Shown here: positions 1 to 8,272 of the stretch, one piece after another | Numbering within the stretch: the stretch's first letter is position 1 | How the letters are laid out: each line of letters starts with the position of its first letter | Source: Desulfosporosinus hippei DSM 8344 | Lineage (GTDB): Bacteria > Bacillota > Desulfitobacteriia > Desulfitobacteriales > Desulfitobacteriaceae | DNA: 64,000 nucleotides | Direction: 5' to 3' | Assembly (NCBI RefSeq): GCF_900100785.1 | Contig: NZ_FNCP01000025.1 | Span: 1 to 64,000 of the forward strand | Translations under genes and position numbers: made by a program | Notes under the pieces: generated by a model | What the model was told of the DNA's origin: nothing | What the model saw: the letters and a program-made list of their open reading frames with translations, nothing else | The model's database searches: none

Positions 1-351
1 TTTCACAACATCATTGTAGAAAGCCGGTTTTGATTTCTTTCGACTCTTGAAGTTTGGTTTATCGGCAAGTTTCTTGAAGAATTTTTTGTAAGCATCACAA
101 GCATCCTTGATCGCTTGTTTCGTGATATTGTTGGAAACGTCATAAAGCCAAGAAAACTCTTCTGTTTGCTTTAATTGGGTTAAGTCTTTTCTTAGAACAT
201 GATCCGAAAGAAACTTGCCACCCTTAGAATAGTTTTTTTCTTGTTGATCCAGTGCCCAGTTATAAGCCCATCTTGCAGTTCCGGCTGATTTCCACAGTTG
301 ATGTTCCTGTTCTTCGGTGGGCTTGAGTCTAACTTTCTTCCCCAGTATCAT
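1..351 (-). CDS. tnpB: TnpB-type protein of an IS607/IS605-like element, N-terminal part only
   Basis: The reading frame is open from an ATG at 351 to the left edge (117 codons), so only the N-terminus is visible. It opens with the typical TnpB/OrfB start, including LKPTEEQ and ARWAYNWALDQQ, followed by a lysine-rich stretch near KKFFKKLADKP. TnpB proteins are RNA-guided nucleases that help transposons persist; the RuvC catalytic part lies outside the window. The gene start overlaps the 3' end of the broken tnpA by about 20 bases, the usual IS607 arrangement. Whether this tnpB is intact cannot be judged here. Confidence 0.85.
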   Translation of the reverse strand, partial: MILGKKVRLKPTEEQEHQLWKSAGTARWAYNWALDQQEKNYSKGGKFLSDHVLRKDLTQLKQTEEFSWLYDVSNNITKQAIKDACDAYKKFFKKLADKPNFKSRKKSKPAFYNDVVK

Positions 352-704
352 TCTCAAGCAACTCCTTGATCATCTTCTTAGCCTTATGAGCCCTTTTTTC
401 CTGCAACCTACCACTAACACTGTGACGATCTGGACTAAATCCTCTACCAGTTCTTGTTCTTCCGTCTTATCGGTTGAATCAATAATCTCAAGAGTCGTTC
501 CGTATTTATTGCATAGGTTTTTAATGAGTTCAAATCGAACCTCAGCAACCTATCTTGATAAAGAATGTCTACTTTATCAACTTCTGAATTGGTAATTAGA
601 TCAATAAGATGATTAAGTTGTTCTTGAGAATAGTATCGGTATCCTGTTGGAGCAATATGATGGGGTTTTAGCGTGTTATTTTTATCCGCCACAAGACACA
701 GCAT
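329..704 (-). pseudogene. tnpA: Degenerate IS607-type serine recombinase (tnpA)
   Basis: The minus strand encodes pieces of an IS607 transposase in three reading frames. Codons below 704 give a MerR-like DNA-binding end (GYRYYSQEQLNHLI) fused to VDKVDILYQDRLLRF, which in intact enzymes belongs to the middle of the catalytic domain. The catalytic-serine segment between them is missing. Near 555 the frame shifts to ELIKNLCNKYGTTLEII and EEQELVEDLVQIVTV. Near 430 it shifts again to GRLQEKRAHKAKKMIKELL, ending at 329. One internal deletion plus two frameshifts make it non-functional. Confidence 0.8.
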
Positions 705-770
705 CTTCTGAATATTCTTAACACCTGTTTTTATTTTACACTCATTCCAAATAAATGCAATAGCCTAACA

Positions 771-805
771 AAAGGGGCTTCGAATAGCACAATGCATCCG
801 AAGCC
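771..805 (-). terminator. Probable terminator of the FN3/CWB2 gene
   Basis: GGCTTCG (776-782) pairs with CGAAGCC (799-805). Read on the minus strand the stem is followed by CCCCTTTTG. It lies just downstream of the stop of the minus-strand wall-protein gene. Confidence 0.55.
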
Positions 806-831
806 TTTCATTTTAGAAACTGAATAATGGT

Positions 832-3588
832 TTAGTCAGGCAAATCCGTCTTAGCATAATCCATTGCTGAGTCAGGGCTTGAGCCGGCACTGTTTACCGC
901 TCTTACCTTGTAATAATAGGTTGTATCCGCCCATAAACCTGTATTCGTATAACTGGTAGTGGACACTGTGGCAATATGAGAGTAGGTTCCGGAAGATGAG
1001 GTGGCACCGTAAACATAATAGGATGTGGCATCACTGACTGAATCCCAGGTTAGATTAATTTGACTGGAACTCACCGCCGTTACCTCTAACCCTGTCGGAG
1101 TCGCTGGTGTATCGTAATCATCATAATCTTCTTCATCAATATTGATAAGAATACTGTTGGGTACAACAACTATTCCTCCAAAAATAACTTCTTTCTTAAT
1201 ACTCCTAATCTTGCTCTTGAAGAAGTTAACGGTAACCGGATCTACAGGATCACTGACTAAAAACACAGGGGAATTTGTTATAGAGGCTAAGGCGGCCCCG
1301 GCTAGGGCATCGGCATAGTTTTCCCCGGTTGATACATAACATGTGCTGAAATCAAGTTGATCAGCAAATTCTTTAATAATACTTACATTTGTATCATACC
1401 TGGTATTTCCGCTCAATCTTCTGGGAGAGGGAAGTTGTTTAAGGACATTATCACTGATGATCCCTGTCCCTCCCACTACATAGGTGCTTTGAGCATTCTT
1501 TTCTAAAAACCCTTCGATGTTTGCAGGCAATTTATCTTTGGGGGTAAGTAAAATAGGCATGCCTTTCATGGCAGCTATGGGCGCAATTGATAAAGCATCG
1601 GGAAAGGTTTCTCCACTGGCAATCACCGCTTGGTCAAATTCCCCCATTGCCTGGGCGATTTTGATTGATGTGTCGTATTTATCAGTCCCGGCGATCCTAG
1701 TTACCCCTATCCCTAGGTCTTTGATACTTTGCTCAACTTCGGAGGATATAATACCTGTTCCGCCAATGATAATTACTTTTTTCACCTTTAAACGTTCAAG
1801 CTGAGTCTTTGTTTGTTCGTGCAAAGTATTCTTTGTGGTTAGTAATAAGGGAGCGTTATATTTTTGGGCAAGAGGAGCACTGCATAAGGCATCCGAGAAG
1901 TTCTCCCCACTTACGATAACGGCATAGTAAGAAGTGGTCCATCCTGACTTAGCAACTTCTGCAGAGGTTCCATACATATCCTCACCGGCTAAGCGATCAG
2001 ACTGGATATCTGAGGAAGGTTCTGTAGGAATGGTGCCGTCTGTCTTAGCAGTGGTTGCATAAGCACTCGAGGAGTAGCGGCTGCTGCTCCTGTTGTTTAC
2101 AGCAGTGACTTTGTAGTAATAGGTAGTATTCGGTGACAAGCCGGTATCGGTATAGTTCGAAGTCGTTGTTGTCGAGATCTTGGAGTATGTTCCTGAAGAA
2201 GTCGTCGAGCTATAGACATAATAGGATGTTGCTTCACTCACGGAATCCCAATCCAAATAGATCTTGCTGGAACTCTCGGCCTTTGCGGTCAGATCTGTAG
2301 GTGTGGATAGATCTGACTCGTCAGATTCTGAGGTCGTTGCAGATTTTTTAGAAGAGTATTCACTCTTACCAGAACTATTCACAGCTGTGACCTTATAGTA
2401 ATAAGTTGTGTCCTCTTCTAAATCTTTATCCGTATAGCTTGAGGTAGATGTTGTGCTAATTTTGGAGTAGGTTCCCGAAGAAGTAGTCGAGCGGTATACA
2501 TAATAAGATTTCGCATCACTGACTGAATCCCAATCCAGATAGATTTCGCTGGAGCTTACTGCCTTAGCGCTGAAATCAGTTGGGGCAGATAATGAATCTG
2601 ATTCATCATCATCATCATCTTCGTCAGAATCCAGGGTCTTAGCATAGTCCTTCGAAGAAAAATCGCTTGTTTTTGAGTTCCTAACTGCTTTGACCTTATA
2701 GTAATAAGTGGTGTCCTCTTCTAAATCACTATCTGTATATTTTGAAGATGTGGCTGTATCTATCTTAGAGTAGGTGCCCGATGATGTGGTTGATCTGTAA
2801 ACATAATAGGATGTTGCCTCACTCACCGAATCCCAATCCAGATAAATTTCGCTGGAGCTTTCGGCGGTGGCCGTAAGATCTGTTGGGACTGACAATGAGT
2901 CATCTTCATCTTCGTCTTCGTCTTCGTCTAGGGTCTTGGCATAGTCTTTCGAAGAAAAATCACTTGTTTTTGAGTTCCTAACCGTCTTGACCTTATAGTA
3001 ATAAGTGGTGTCCTCGTCTAAATCACTGTCTGTATAGCGGGAGGATGTGGCTGTCCCAATCTTCGAGTAGGTACCCGATGAGGTGGTTGATCTGTAAACA
3101 TAGTAGGATGTTGCCGCACTGACGGAATCCCAATCCAAATAGATTTCGCTGGAGCTTTCAGCAGTGGCAGTAAGGTCTGTTGGTGCTGACAATGAGTCAT
3201 CTTCATCATCGTCATCGTCATCAGAGTCCAGGGTAGTTTCAGAGGTTCGAGAAGAGTAGGCACTTGTTGTACCGGCACTGTTAACTGAGACTACTTTGTA
3301 ATAGTAGGTGGTTTCCGATCTCAAATCGGAGTCTGTATAACGAGAGGTTGTGGTTGTGGCGATCTTGGAATAAGTACCTGACGACGATGTTGCCCTATAG
3401 ACATAATAGGATGCTGCGTCAGTTACAGAATCCCAATCCAAGTAAATTTCACTAGAGTTTTCGGCGCTGGCCGTAAGATCGGTGGGTGCTGAAGGAATAC
3501 TCGCCGCAAGGGTAACTTGCGGGACTATTAGAACAGCAAAACAGAAGCATAGTACTAGGGTTAATAATCTTAAACTGTTTTTTTTCAT
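832..3588 (-). CDS. Secreted wall protein: five FN3 domains, three CWB2 repeats, one FN3
   Basis: The ATG at 3588 is preferred over one at 3621 because a perfect AGGAGG lies just before it and a signal peptide follows at once (MKKNSLRLLTLVL...). The 918-residue product has five fibronectin type III-like units of about 95 residues (each with YLDWDSV, SYYVY and TTYYYKV), separated by acidic Asp/Glu linkers. Three cell-wall-binding type 2 repeats follow (RLAGEDMYGTSAEVA, RIAGTDKYDTSIKIA, RLSGNTRYDTNVSII), then a final FN3 unit. CWB2 modules hold proteins non-covalently on the wall of Gram-positive cells, so this is a surface protein. No catalytic domain is visible. A probable terminator follows its stop. 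Confidence 0.88.
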   Translation of the reverse strand: MKKNSLRLLTLVLCFCFAVLIVPQVTLAASIPSAPTDLTASAENSSEIYLDWDSVTDAASYYVYRATSSSGTYSKIATTTTSRYTDSDLRSETTYYYKVVSVNSAGTTSAYSSRTSETTLDSDDDDDDEDDSLSAPTDLTATAESSSEIYLDWDSVSAATSYYVYRSTTSSGTYSKIGTATSSRYTDSDLDEDTTYYYKVKTVRNSKTSDFSSKDYAKTLDEDEDEDEDDSLSVPTDLTATAESSSEIYLDWDSVSEATSYYVYRSTTSSGTYSKIDTATSSKYTDSDLEEDTTYYYKVKAVRNSKTSDFSSKDYAKTLDSDEDDDDDESDSLSAPTDFSAKAVSSSEIYLDWDSVSDAKSYYVYRSTTSSGTYSKISTTSTSSYTDKDLEEDTTYYYKVTAVNSSGKSEYSSKKSATTSESDESDLSTPTDLTAKAESSSKIYLDWDSVSEATSYYVYSSTTSSGTYSKISTTTTSNYTDTGLSPNTTYYYKVTAVNNRSSSRYSSSAYATTAKTDGTIPTEPSSDIQSDRLAGEDMYGTSAEVAKSGWTTSYYAVIVSGENFSDALCSAPLAQKYNAPLLLTTKNTLHEQTKTQLERLKVKKVIIIGGTGIISSEVEQSIKDLGIGVTRIAGTDKYDTSIKIAQAMGEFDQAVIASGETFPDALSIAPIAAMKGMPILLTPKDKLPANIEGFLEKNAQSTYVVGGTGIISDNVLKQLPSPRRLSGNTRYDTNVSIIKEFADQLDFSTCYVSTGENYADALAGAALASITNSPVFLVSDPVDPVTVNFFKSKIRSIKKEVIFGGIVVVPNSILINIDEEDYDDYDTPATPTGLEVTAVSSSQINLTWDSVSDATSYYVYGATSSSGTYSHIATVSTTSYTNTGLWADTTYYYKVRAVNSAGSSPDSAMDYAKTDLPD

Positions 3589-3870
3589 TAATCTACCTCC
3601 TATATAAGAGTTTTTTCTCATATCTTCCCTTAATTGCTTTTTCTATTGTTGGTTGAAATCACAATCCTCCCAGTTTCTCGCTTACTTTTACTTTATTCTT
3701 TTTATATCTTCATAATCCTTCCTGTGGAAGAAACTATTTCTTTAGGAAGTTAAAAATATTAAGTTTAAAGAAAACCAGATTAATGCCGCGCTTCCTAAAT
3801 TAATCAATTCCTAGGGCGTTCCTTTATTTGAGCTTTCGTTGAATAAGTTCACTGTCAGGGCAAAATAAAT

Positions 3871-3925
3871 TTTCAGTAGACTTTCAGTTAAACCTCAGCT
3901 TCATTTCAGAATCTTATTGCATAAT
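3871..3925 (+). promoter_or_regulatory. Four 11-bp-spaced response-regulator-like boxes plus -10
   Basis: TTTCAG at 3871, TTTCAG at 3882, CCTCAG at 3893 and TTTCAG at 3904 are spaced exactly 11 bp apart. Ten bases after the last box comes CATAAT (3920-3925), close to a -10. Direct repeats with one-turn spacing abutting a -10 are the usual layout of OmpR/PhoB-class activator sites. The transcript would run toward the repeat protein at 4277. A related array lies upstream of the efflux operon at 29918-29956. Confidence 0.55.
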
Positions 3926-3952
3926 TACATTGTCAGAAGGAGGTGAACGCTT

Positions 3953-4006
3953 TTGAAACTATTCCGCAAGCTACTGCTTCTTCAGAACGCTTTCGACGAA
4001 CTGTAA
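3953..4006 (+). CDS. Possible 17-residue leader peptide
   Basis: A TTG start at 3953 follows AGGAGG (3938-3943) at good spacing and opens a 17-codon frame rich in Leu, with Lys and Arg near the start. It would sit just after the predicted transcription start of the 3871-3925 promoter. A second overlapping frame runs from GTG 3943 to 4098 (51 codons), but its start lies on top of the Shine-Dalgarno sequence. Neither resembles a known protein. The strong ribosome site is the only argument for translation. Confidence 0.25.
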   Translation: MKLFRKLLLLQNAFDEL

Positions 4007-4276
4007 GCAACTATCAGCGACGAATGAAGCAACGCCCGGAATGGAATATCCAAGAAAAGCCAACCAGCAATGTTTTAACCTTAATCATTTCACGATAATT
4101 CTCTATTAAGGTGACTCTATAAACCAACCCCCCGTGATTTTCTTAGCTTTGTTACTACATAAGGAATCATTTCAGTGGGGATCAAAACCTTACCCTCAGA
4201 TTAGGTACATTATTGAAAAATTTTGCACCATATAACTTGTAACTCTCAACAACACATTAAAGGAGGCCCCTAAACT

Positions 4277-5464
4277 ATGAAAAAAGCTCAAACAATTTTA
4301 ATTGCCACAGCCCTTACCACCCTTTTATCGGCATCTGCAGTATTGGCAAGCCCTATGAACTTTCAAGCTTCAAATGCTTCTCAAGTTAAGTCCGGATTCA
4401 ATCATAATGCCGGAGGGTTTAAGACTGTTTTGGATAATCTTGTAACTTCCGGAACCATTACTCAAGACGACGTTACTGCTATCCAAACCGCTCTCGAAGC
4501 CGCTAAACCTTCGGAATCTACGGCTGGGGAAAAGCAAAAACCTAACAAACCTAATGGGAACAGATTTGCGACGATTTTCGATAGCCTTGTAACTTCCGGG
4601 GCACTCACTCAGGATCAAGTTGATGCCATCCAAGCTGCTCTTGAATCGGCCAAACCTGCAGAACCTGCTGCCGGGGAACAGCCTGCCAAACCCAGCGGCA
4701 ACAGATTGGCGACTGTTCTCGATGACCTTGTGTCCTCCGGAACCCTTACTCAAGACGATGTTGCTGCCATCCAGGCTGCTCTTGAAGCCGCTAAACCTTC
4801 GGAATCTACGGCTGGGGAAAAGCAAAAACCTAACAAACCTAATGGGAACAGATTTGCGACGATTTTCGATAGCCTTGTAACTTCCGGGGCACTCACTCAG
4901 GATCAAGTTGATGCCATCCAAGCTGCTCTTGAAGCGGCCAAACCTGCAGAACCCGCTGCCGGGGAACAGCCTGCCAAACCCAGCGGCAACAGATTGGCGA
5001 CTGTTCTCGATGACCTTGTGTCCTCCGGAACCCTTACTCAAGACAACGTCGCTGCTATCCAAGCCGCTCTCGAAGCTGCTAAACCCTCGGATTCTAAAAC
5101 CGGTGAACAGCCCACCAAACCCAGCGGCAACAGATTTACAACTATATTCGCTGACCTTGTGACTTCCGGGTCACTTACTCAAGACAAAGTCGATGCAATC
5201 CAAGCCGCTCTCGAAGCTGCTAAACCCACGGATTCCGCGGAAAATCGGAACCGAGGTAACGGTGGATTTAAAACGGTCTTAGATACTCTAGTAACAGCCG
5301 GGACTCTTACTCAAGCCCAAGAAGATGCCATTAAAACAGCCCTCCAATCAGCTAGACAAAAAGGTAACAACGAGGGTGGAATGGAGGCTGTTCTGGATAG
5401 TCTCGTAACAGCAGGTACACTGACTGAAGATCAAGTAGAGTCAATTATTGAATCTATGAATTAA
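4277..5464 (+). CDS. Secreted protein of eight short helical repeats
   Basis: The ATG follows AAAGGAGG and starts a signal peptide with probable cleavage after residue 25 (AVLA-SP). The rest of the 395 residues is eight repeats of a unit such as DSLVTSGTLTQDQVDAIQAAL. Most units are joined by Pro/Lys/Glu-rich linkers (AKPSESTAGEKQKPNKPNG type). The core looks like two short helices with a T-Q-D turn, loosely like SHOCT motifs, but I cannot assign a family. Two units are nearly identical at DNA level, showing a recent 288-bp duplication. The gene stands alone, with a possible activator site upstream and a terminator downstream. A surface or envelope-stress role is only a guess. Confidence 0.85.
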   Translation: MKKAQTILIATALTTLLSASAVLASPMNFQASNASQVKSGFNHNAGGFKTVLDNLVTSGTITQDDVTAIQTALEAAKPSESTAGEKQKPNKPNGNRFATIFDSLVTSGALTQDQVDAIQAALESAKPAEPAAGEQPAKPSGNRLATVLDDLVSSGTLTQDDVAAIQAALEAAKPSESTAGEKQKPNKPNGNRFATIFDSLVTSGALTQDQVDAIQAALEAAKPAEPAAGEQPAKPSGNRLATVLDDLVSSGTLTQDNVAAIQAALEAAKPSDSKTGEQPTKPSGNRFTTIFADLVTSGSLTQDKVDAIQAALEAAKPTDSAENRNRGNGGFKTVLDTLVTAGTLTQAQEDAIKTALQSARQKGNNEGGMEAVLDSLVTAGTLTEDQVESIIESMN

Positions 5465-5488
5465 TTACAGATACGATCCATCCATACT

Positions 5489-5527
5489 AAAAGCAAGGCT
5501 AGGATTTGACTCCAGCCTTGCTTTTTT
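5489..5527 (+). terminator. Rho-independent terminator of the repeat protein
   Basis: AAAAGCAAGGCT (5489-5500) pairs with AGCCTTGCTTTT (5514-5525), and the T run continues to 5527. The leading A run means it could also serve the convergent citG transcript. Confidence 0.85.
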
Positions 5528-5539
5528 GCGTCTTAATGA

Positions 5540-6433
5540 TTATCTTCCATTGAAAAGGTCTTCCAAAAGAGCCACAAAAACCGTAACTCCTAAAAGATCA
5601 GCACTCCCACCCGGGCCTATCCTTCTATGACAAAAGTCTTTATCCATCTCTTCAATGGCTTTTATCCCAGCCGGTGTTTTCATACCGCCAAGAGCAATAA
5701 TCCTCCCGGCTCTTACCTGCACTTCTCTTAAGGTTTCCAAAGAATGCCTATGTAAAATATTTGTATCTTCGCAAAACTGCATAATGGTTACCAAGGTTTG
5801 GATTAACCTGGAGTTTAGACTCAAGTCATGGTTTTCCTGATAAACATTTAAGGCAATATCGAAGACAATGGGTAAGCCCCGTTGTACTTCTCCACGGATC
5901 CCTTCAATCTTGTGGGTTAAATAAAGCCTTTCTCCATGGGTCAGTTTTGTCGGATCTGTGTTTGCCAATTCTTGGTTTCTGGCACTTAATTCCCCTTCCA
6001 CTAAACCTTCAGTCATATCTTGAATAATACTCCGCAGGGAGGCAAAGCCAGCCCCTGAGTATAAGGCCTTTCCGGCTGCGGCACAGCAGATTCCCAATAA
6101 AAAAAGTGTGCCTTTATGAGTGTTAACTCCCCGAGTCTTAGCAAACATTCTCTGCTCACCTAATTGTCCGATGGATCTTATGGTTTGAAATATTTCCTTC
6201 GGACTCTCAGTCGAAAGCCCTGCATGGGCACACTGAATCAAAGGGCTTATCAAGGCTGAAGCACTGTCTAAAAACGTAAAGTAATCCATGTCACTATGAG
6301 CACCGGTTGAAATCGCAGAAACTAACCCCGGTGACGGATGACAGGAAGCCTCGTAGAGAATTGCTTGTACCGCCAGACTGGCTATCTCAATTGCTTGCGC
6401 CTTAAAACTCTCGGTTCTTCCTTCTCTCTCCAT
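5540..6433 (-). CDS. citG: Triphosphoribosyl-dephospho-CoA synthase
   Basis: CitG makes 2'-(5''-triphosphoribosyl)-3'-dephospho-CoA from ATP and dephospho-CoA, the precursor of the prosthetic group on citrate-lyase-type acyl carrier proteins. The 297 residues show the family signatures: EASCHPSPGLVS near the N-terminus, VNTHKGTLFLLG in the middle, and RIGPGGSADLLG near the end. It is the last gene of the minus-strand citDEFCXG operon, separated from citX by an unusual 194-bp A-rich spacer. Its terminator is probably shared with the convergent repeat-protein gene. Confidence 0.93.
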   Translation of the reverse strand: MEREGRTESFKAQAIEIASLAVQAILYEASCHPSPGLVSAISTGAHSDMDYFTFLDSASALISPLIQCAHAGLSTESPKEIFQTIRSIGQLGEQRMFAKTRGVNTHKGTLFLLGICCAAAGKALYSGAGFASLRSIIQDMTEGLVEGELSARNQELANTDPTKLTHGERLYLTHKIEGIRGEVQRGLPIVFDIALNVYQENHDLSLNSRLIQTLVTIMQFCEDTNILHRHSLETLREVQVRAGRIIALGGMKTPAGIKAIEEMDKDFCHRRIGPGGSADLLGVTVFVALLEDLFNGR

Positions 6434-6627
6434 AGTTTGCGCTCCATTTTCTTTTCTTCGATCGATAGGCTAAGACATTTGAAGGTTTGAGGGCTATCCG
6501 TCTTTTTTGTTTGCTATGTTTTATCCTTGTTTTTGTTTTGTGTTATTTTTTTGGTTTAATTTTTGTTTTACTTTTATTTACTTTTGTTTTTTCTTTTATT
6601 TATTTTTAGATCTTAGTGTAAAGCTTA
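6434..6627 (-). other. A-rich low-complexity spacer between citX and citG
   Basis: Positions about 6505-6612 are almost purely T/G on the plus strand, so the mRNA would be A/C-rich with runs such as AATAAATAAAAG. No reading frame or strong hairpin is visible. It is long for a gap inside an otherwise tight operon and may be an unstructured leader for citG. Confidence 0.5.
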
Positions 6628-7140
6628 CTAACTTTTTACACCTCGATAGTTTCGAAACTTCTCTTCAATATAATGTATAACCTCATGTTCCGGATGCCTT
6701 CGTGCTCTCACGCAATGCTGGGCATAATCCTCGCAAAGATAACATTTTCTCTTGGGGTATCCCAGCTCCTGCCGTGACACACTTCTCCCCGAGTGATCAT
6801 AAACATCGAGATCCAAACACCGTCCCAGAACATGGTTTTCTTCGAACTCAACAGCTAATCTTTTCAAGGCAAAGACATCTTCTTGGACTACAACCATGAA
6901 AATCGGGCCTTCTGCCCCTTGCTGCAATGTCTTAAAAGCTAATTTTTGCTCAAACATTGAGGATAGCAGCTCACCCATTTCCCGAATTATCGTCATGGTA
7001 AGCTTATTGGTCTTTTTAAGCCCCGGGTAGTTTACTCTCATCGCTAAGAGAGGATTTCCATAGCCTTTGATAAGCTGTTCAATTTGTTGAACCCTCTTCT
7101 CTCTGGCTTCGAGCAAATCCTCAACAGTATAGTTTCTCAT
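6628..7140 (-). CDS. citX: Apo-citrate lyase phosphoribosyl-dephospho-CoA transferase
   Basis: CitX transfers the prosthetic group made by CitG onto the conserved serine of the acyl carrier protein CitD. The 170-residue product has the usual length. It carries the C-terminal signature KRKCYLCEDYAQHCVRARRH, with the conserved Cys, Asp and Arg residues, and an N-terminal ExR motif (EAREKRVQQI). The stop of citC lies 3 bp upstream of its start, so the two are probably translationally coupled. Confidence 0.92.
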   Translation of the reverse strand: MRNYTVEDLLEAREKRVQQIEQLIKGYGNPLLAMRVNYPGLKKTNKLTMTIIREMGELLSSMFEQKLAFKTLQQGAEGPIFMVVVQEDVFALKRLAVEFEENHVLGRCLDLDVYDHSGRSVSRQELGYPKRKCYLCEDYAQHCVRARRHPEHEVIHYIEEKFRNYRGVKS

Positions 7141-7143
7141 AGT

Positions 7144-8220
7144 TTAATGTGGAGAGTGGGTTTGTTGGATTTTCTCCACTATCTCCCTTCCAAGGCTGGT
7201 GTCCAGAAATTTCAGGGTGACTTCAGGCAGAAGGTTGATCAGATTAGCCGCTTCTCCCTCCCTGAGCAGGCTTCTTACTCTTGAAGCACTAATCGGTTCA
7301 TCGGCAAAAGGTTTCCTCGGGATTTCTTCCAGCTCAACCCCGTAAATTGGCAGCACCTTTTTCAAAGTCTCATTATAGGCTTTGGTAACCGGACAATAGG
7401 GTTCCTCTCCAACATAGCGTTTCAGGATCTGAAAGCTGCTGCAAAAATATTTTCCAAATATTGAAGCGTCTAACTCCGCATAAGCTTGAAGCCGTTCCCC
7501 TTCTTCTCTTAAGAAGTAAGCAGGAAAGGTAGCGGATGAGATTATATACTCTCCGCTTGGTATAACCTTAACATTCGGCAAATGCTTGGTTCCTTCAGCA
7601 ACTAGGGCCAGCCTGGCGGCAAAAGGGAACAGGGATCTGTCCTCTTCCACAATAAAGACAAGAACTTCTCGATGGTTATGAGCTGCTTCTTCAATCAAAA
7701 ATTGGTGCCCCAGGGTAAAGGGATTGCAGTTCATTACCAGAGCTGCCCTTTCAGCAGTCCCAATATCATATGTAGTTTTTAGTTCCTCTAAATGCTGCCT
7801 GATATCATAAATTCCATTTTCTAAGAGAGCAACCGCCTGGTTCTGATGAATAAGCTTAAACCCCAAAGCCGAAAAAATCTTAACCTGGCAGGGATTGGTA
7901 TACACAAAATAGTGGTGTATCCCTTCTCTGAAGAGTCTATCGATTAAGGCTGTGACTAAGGTGGCAGCCATCCCCTCTCCTCTAAGGTCATGGGCTATGG
8001 CAAAACACTTTAAAACATTCTTAGCCTTTGAGCAAGTAGCAACAATGGGAGCCCTCTGCTTCAGAGAGAACTGGGGGCTGGGTTCTTCATCCCGTATAAC
8101 GCAAGTATAGTCTACATCCCCATCTAAGATTAGGCCGAATTCCCTAAGAAAAGTCTCAACCTCTTCCCGCTCCCCTATATCCTTGAGGTTTACTTTAGTG
8201 ACTTGTGCAGCATATACCAT
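7144..8220 (-). CDS. citC: [Citrate (pro-3S)-lyase] ligase
   Basis: CitC activates the lyase by acetylating the thiol of the prosthetic group on CitD, using ATP and acetate. The 358 residues split into an N-terminal GNAT-like half (DLRGEGMAATLVTALI near 80-95) and a C-terminal nucleotidyltransferase half with MNCNPFTLGH and ISASRVRSLLREG. The gene lies between citF and citX; in many genomes citC comes first in the operon. In the methylaspartate pathway the same type of ligase serves citramalate lyase, so the substrate assignment depends on context. Confidence 0.92.
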   Translation of the reverse strand: MVYAAQVTKVNLKDIGEREEVETFLREFGLILDGDVDYTCVIRDEEPSPQFSLKQRAPIVATCSKAKNVLKCFAIAHDLRGEGMAATLVTALIDRLFREGIHHYFVYTNPCQVKIFSALGFKLIHQNQAVALLENGIYDIRQHLEELKTTYDIGTAERAALVMNCNPFTLGHQFLIEEAAHNHREVLVFIVEEDRSLFPFAARLALVAEGTKHLPNVKVIPSGEYIISSATFPAYFLREEGERLQAYAELDASIFGKYFCSSFQILKRYVGEEPYCPVTKAYNETLKKVLPIYGVELEEIPRKPFADEPISASRVRSLLREGEAANLINLLPEVTLKFLDTSLGREIVEKIQQTHSPH

Positions 8221-8272
8221 CCTTACTCTCTCCTTTAAAGCCGTCCCCGTCCTTCATTTTCGATTTAAGGAG

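Larger units (their letters stand above)
3589..4276. other. 688-bp intergenic region between divergent surface-protein genes
   Basis: It holds the ribosome site of the minus-strand wall protein, the four-box regulatory array and -10 at 3871-3925, two possible tiny ORFs just after it, and the AAAGGAGG leader of the plus-strand repeat protein. Apart from those I see no gene. Confidence 0.6.

Noticed and set aside
4370-5062. 230-residue minus-strand reading frame
   Set aside because: It is antisense to the repeat protein and its own repeats mirror those of the true gene; it has no ribosome site.
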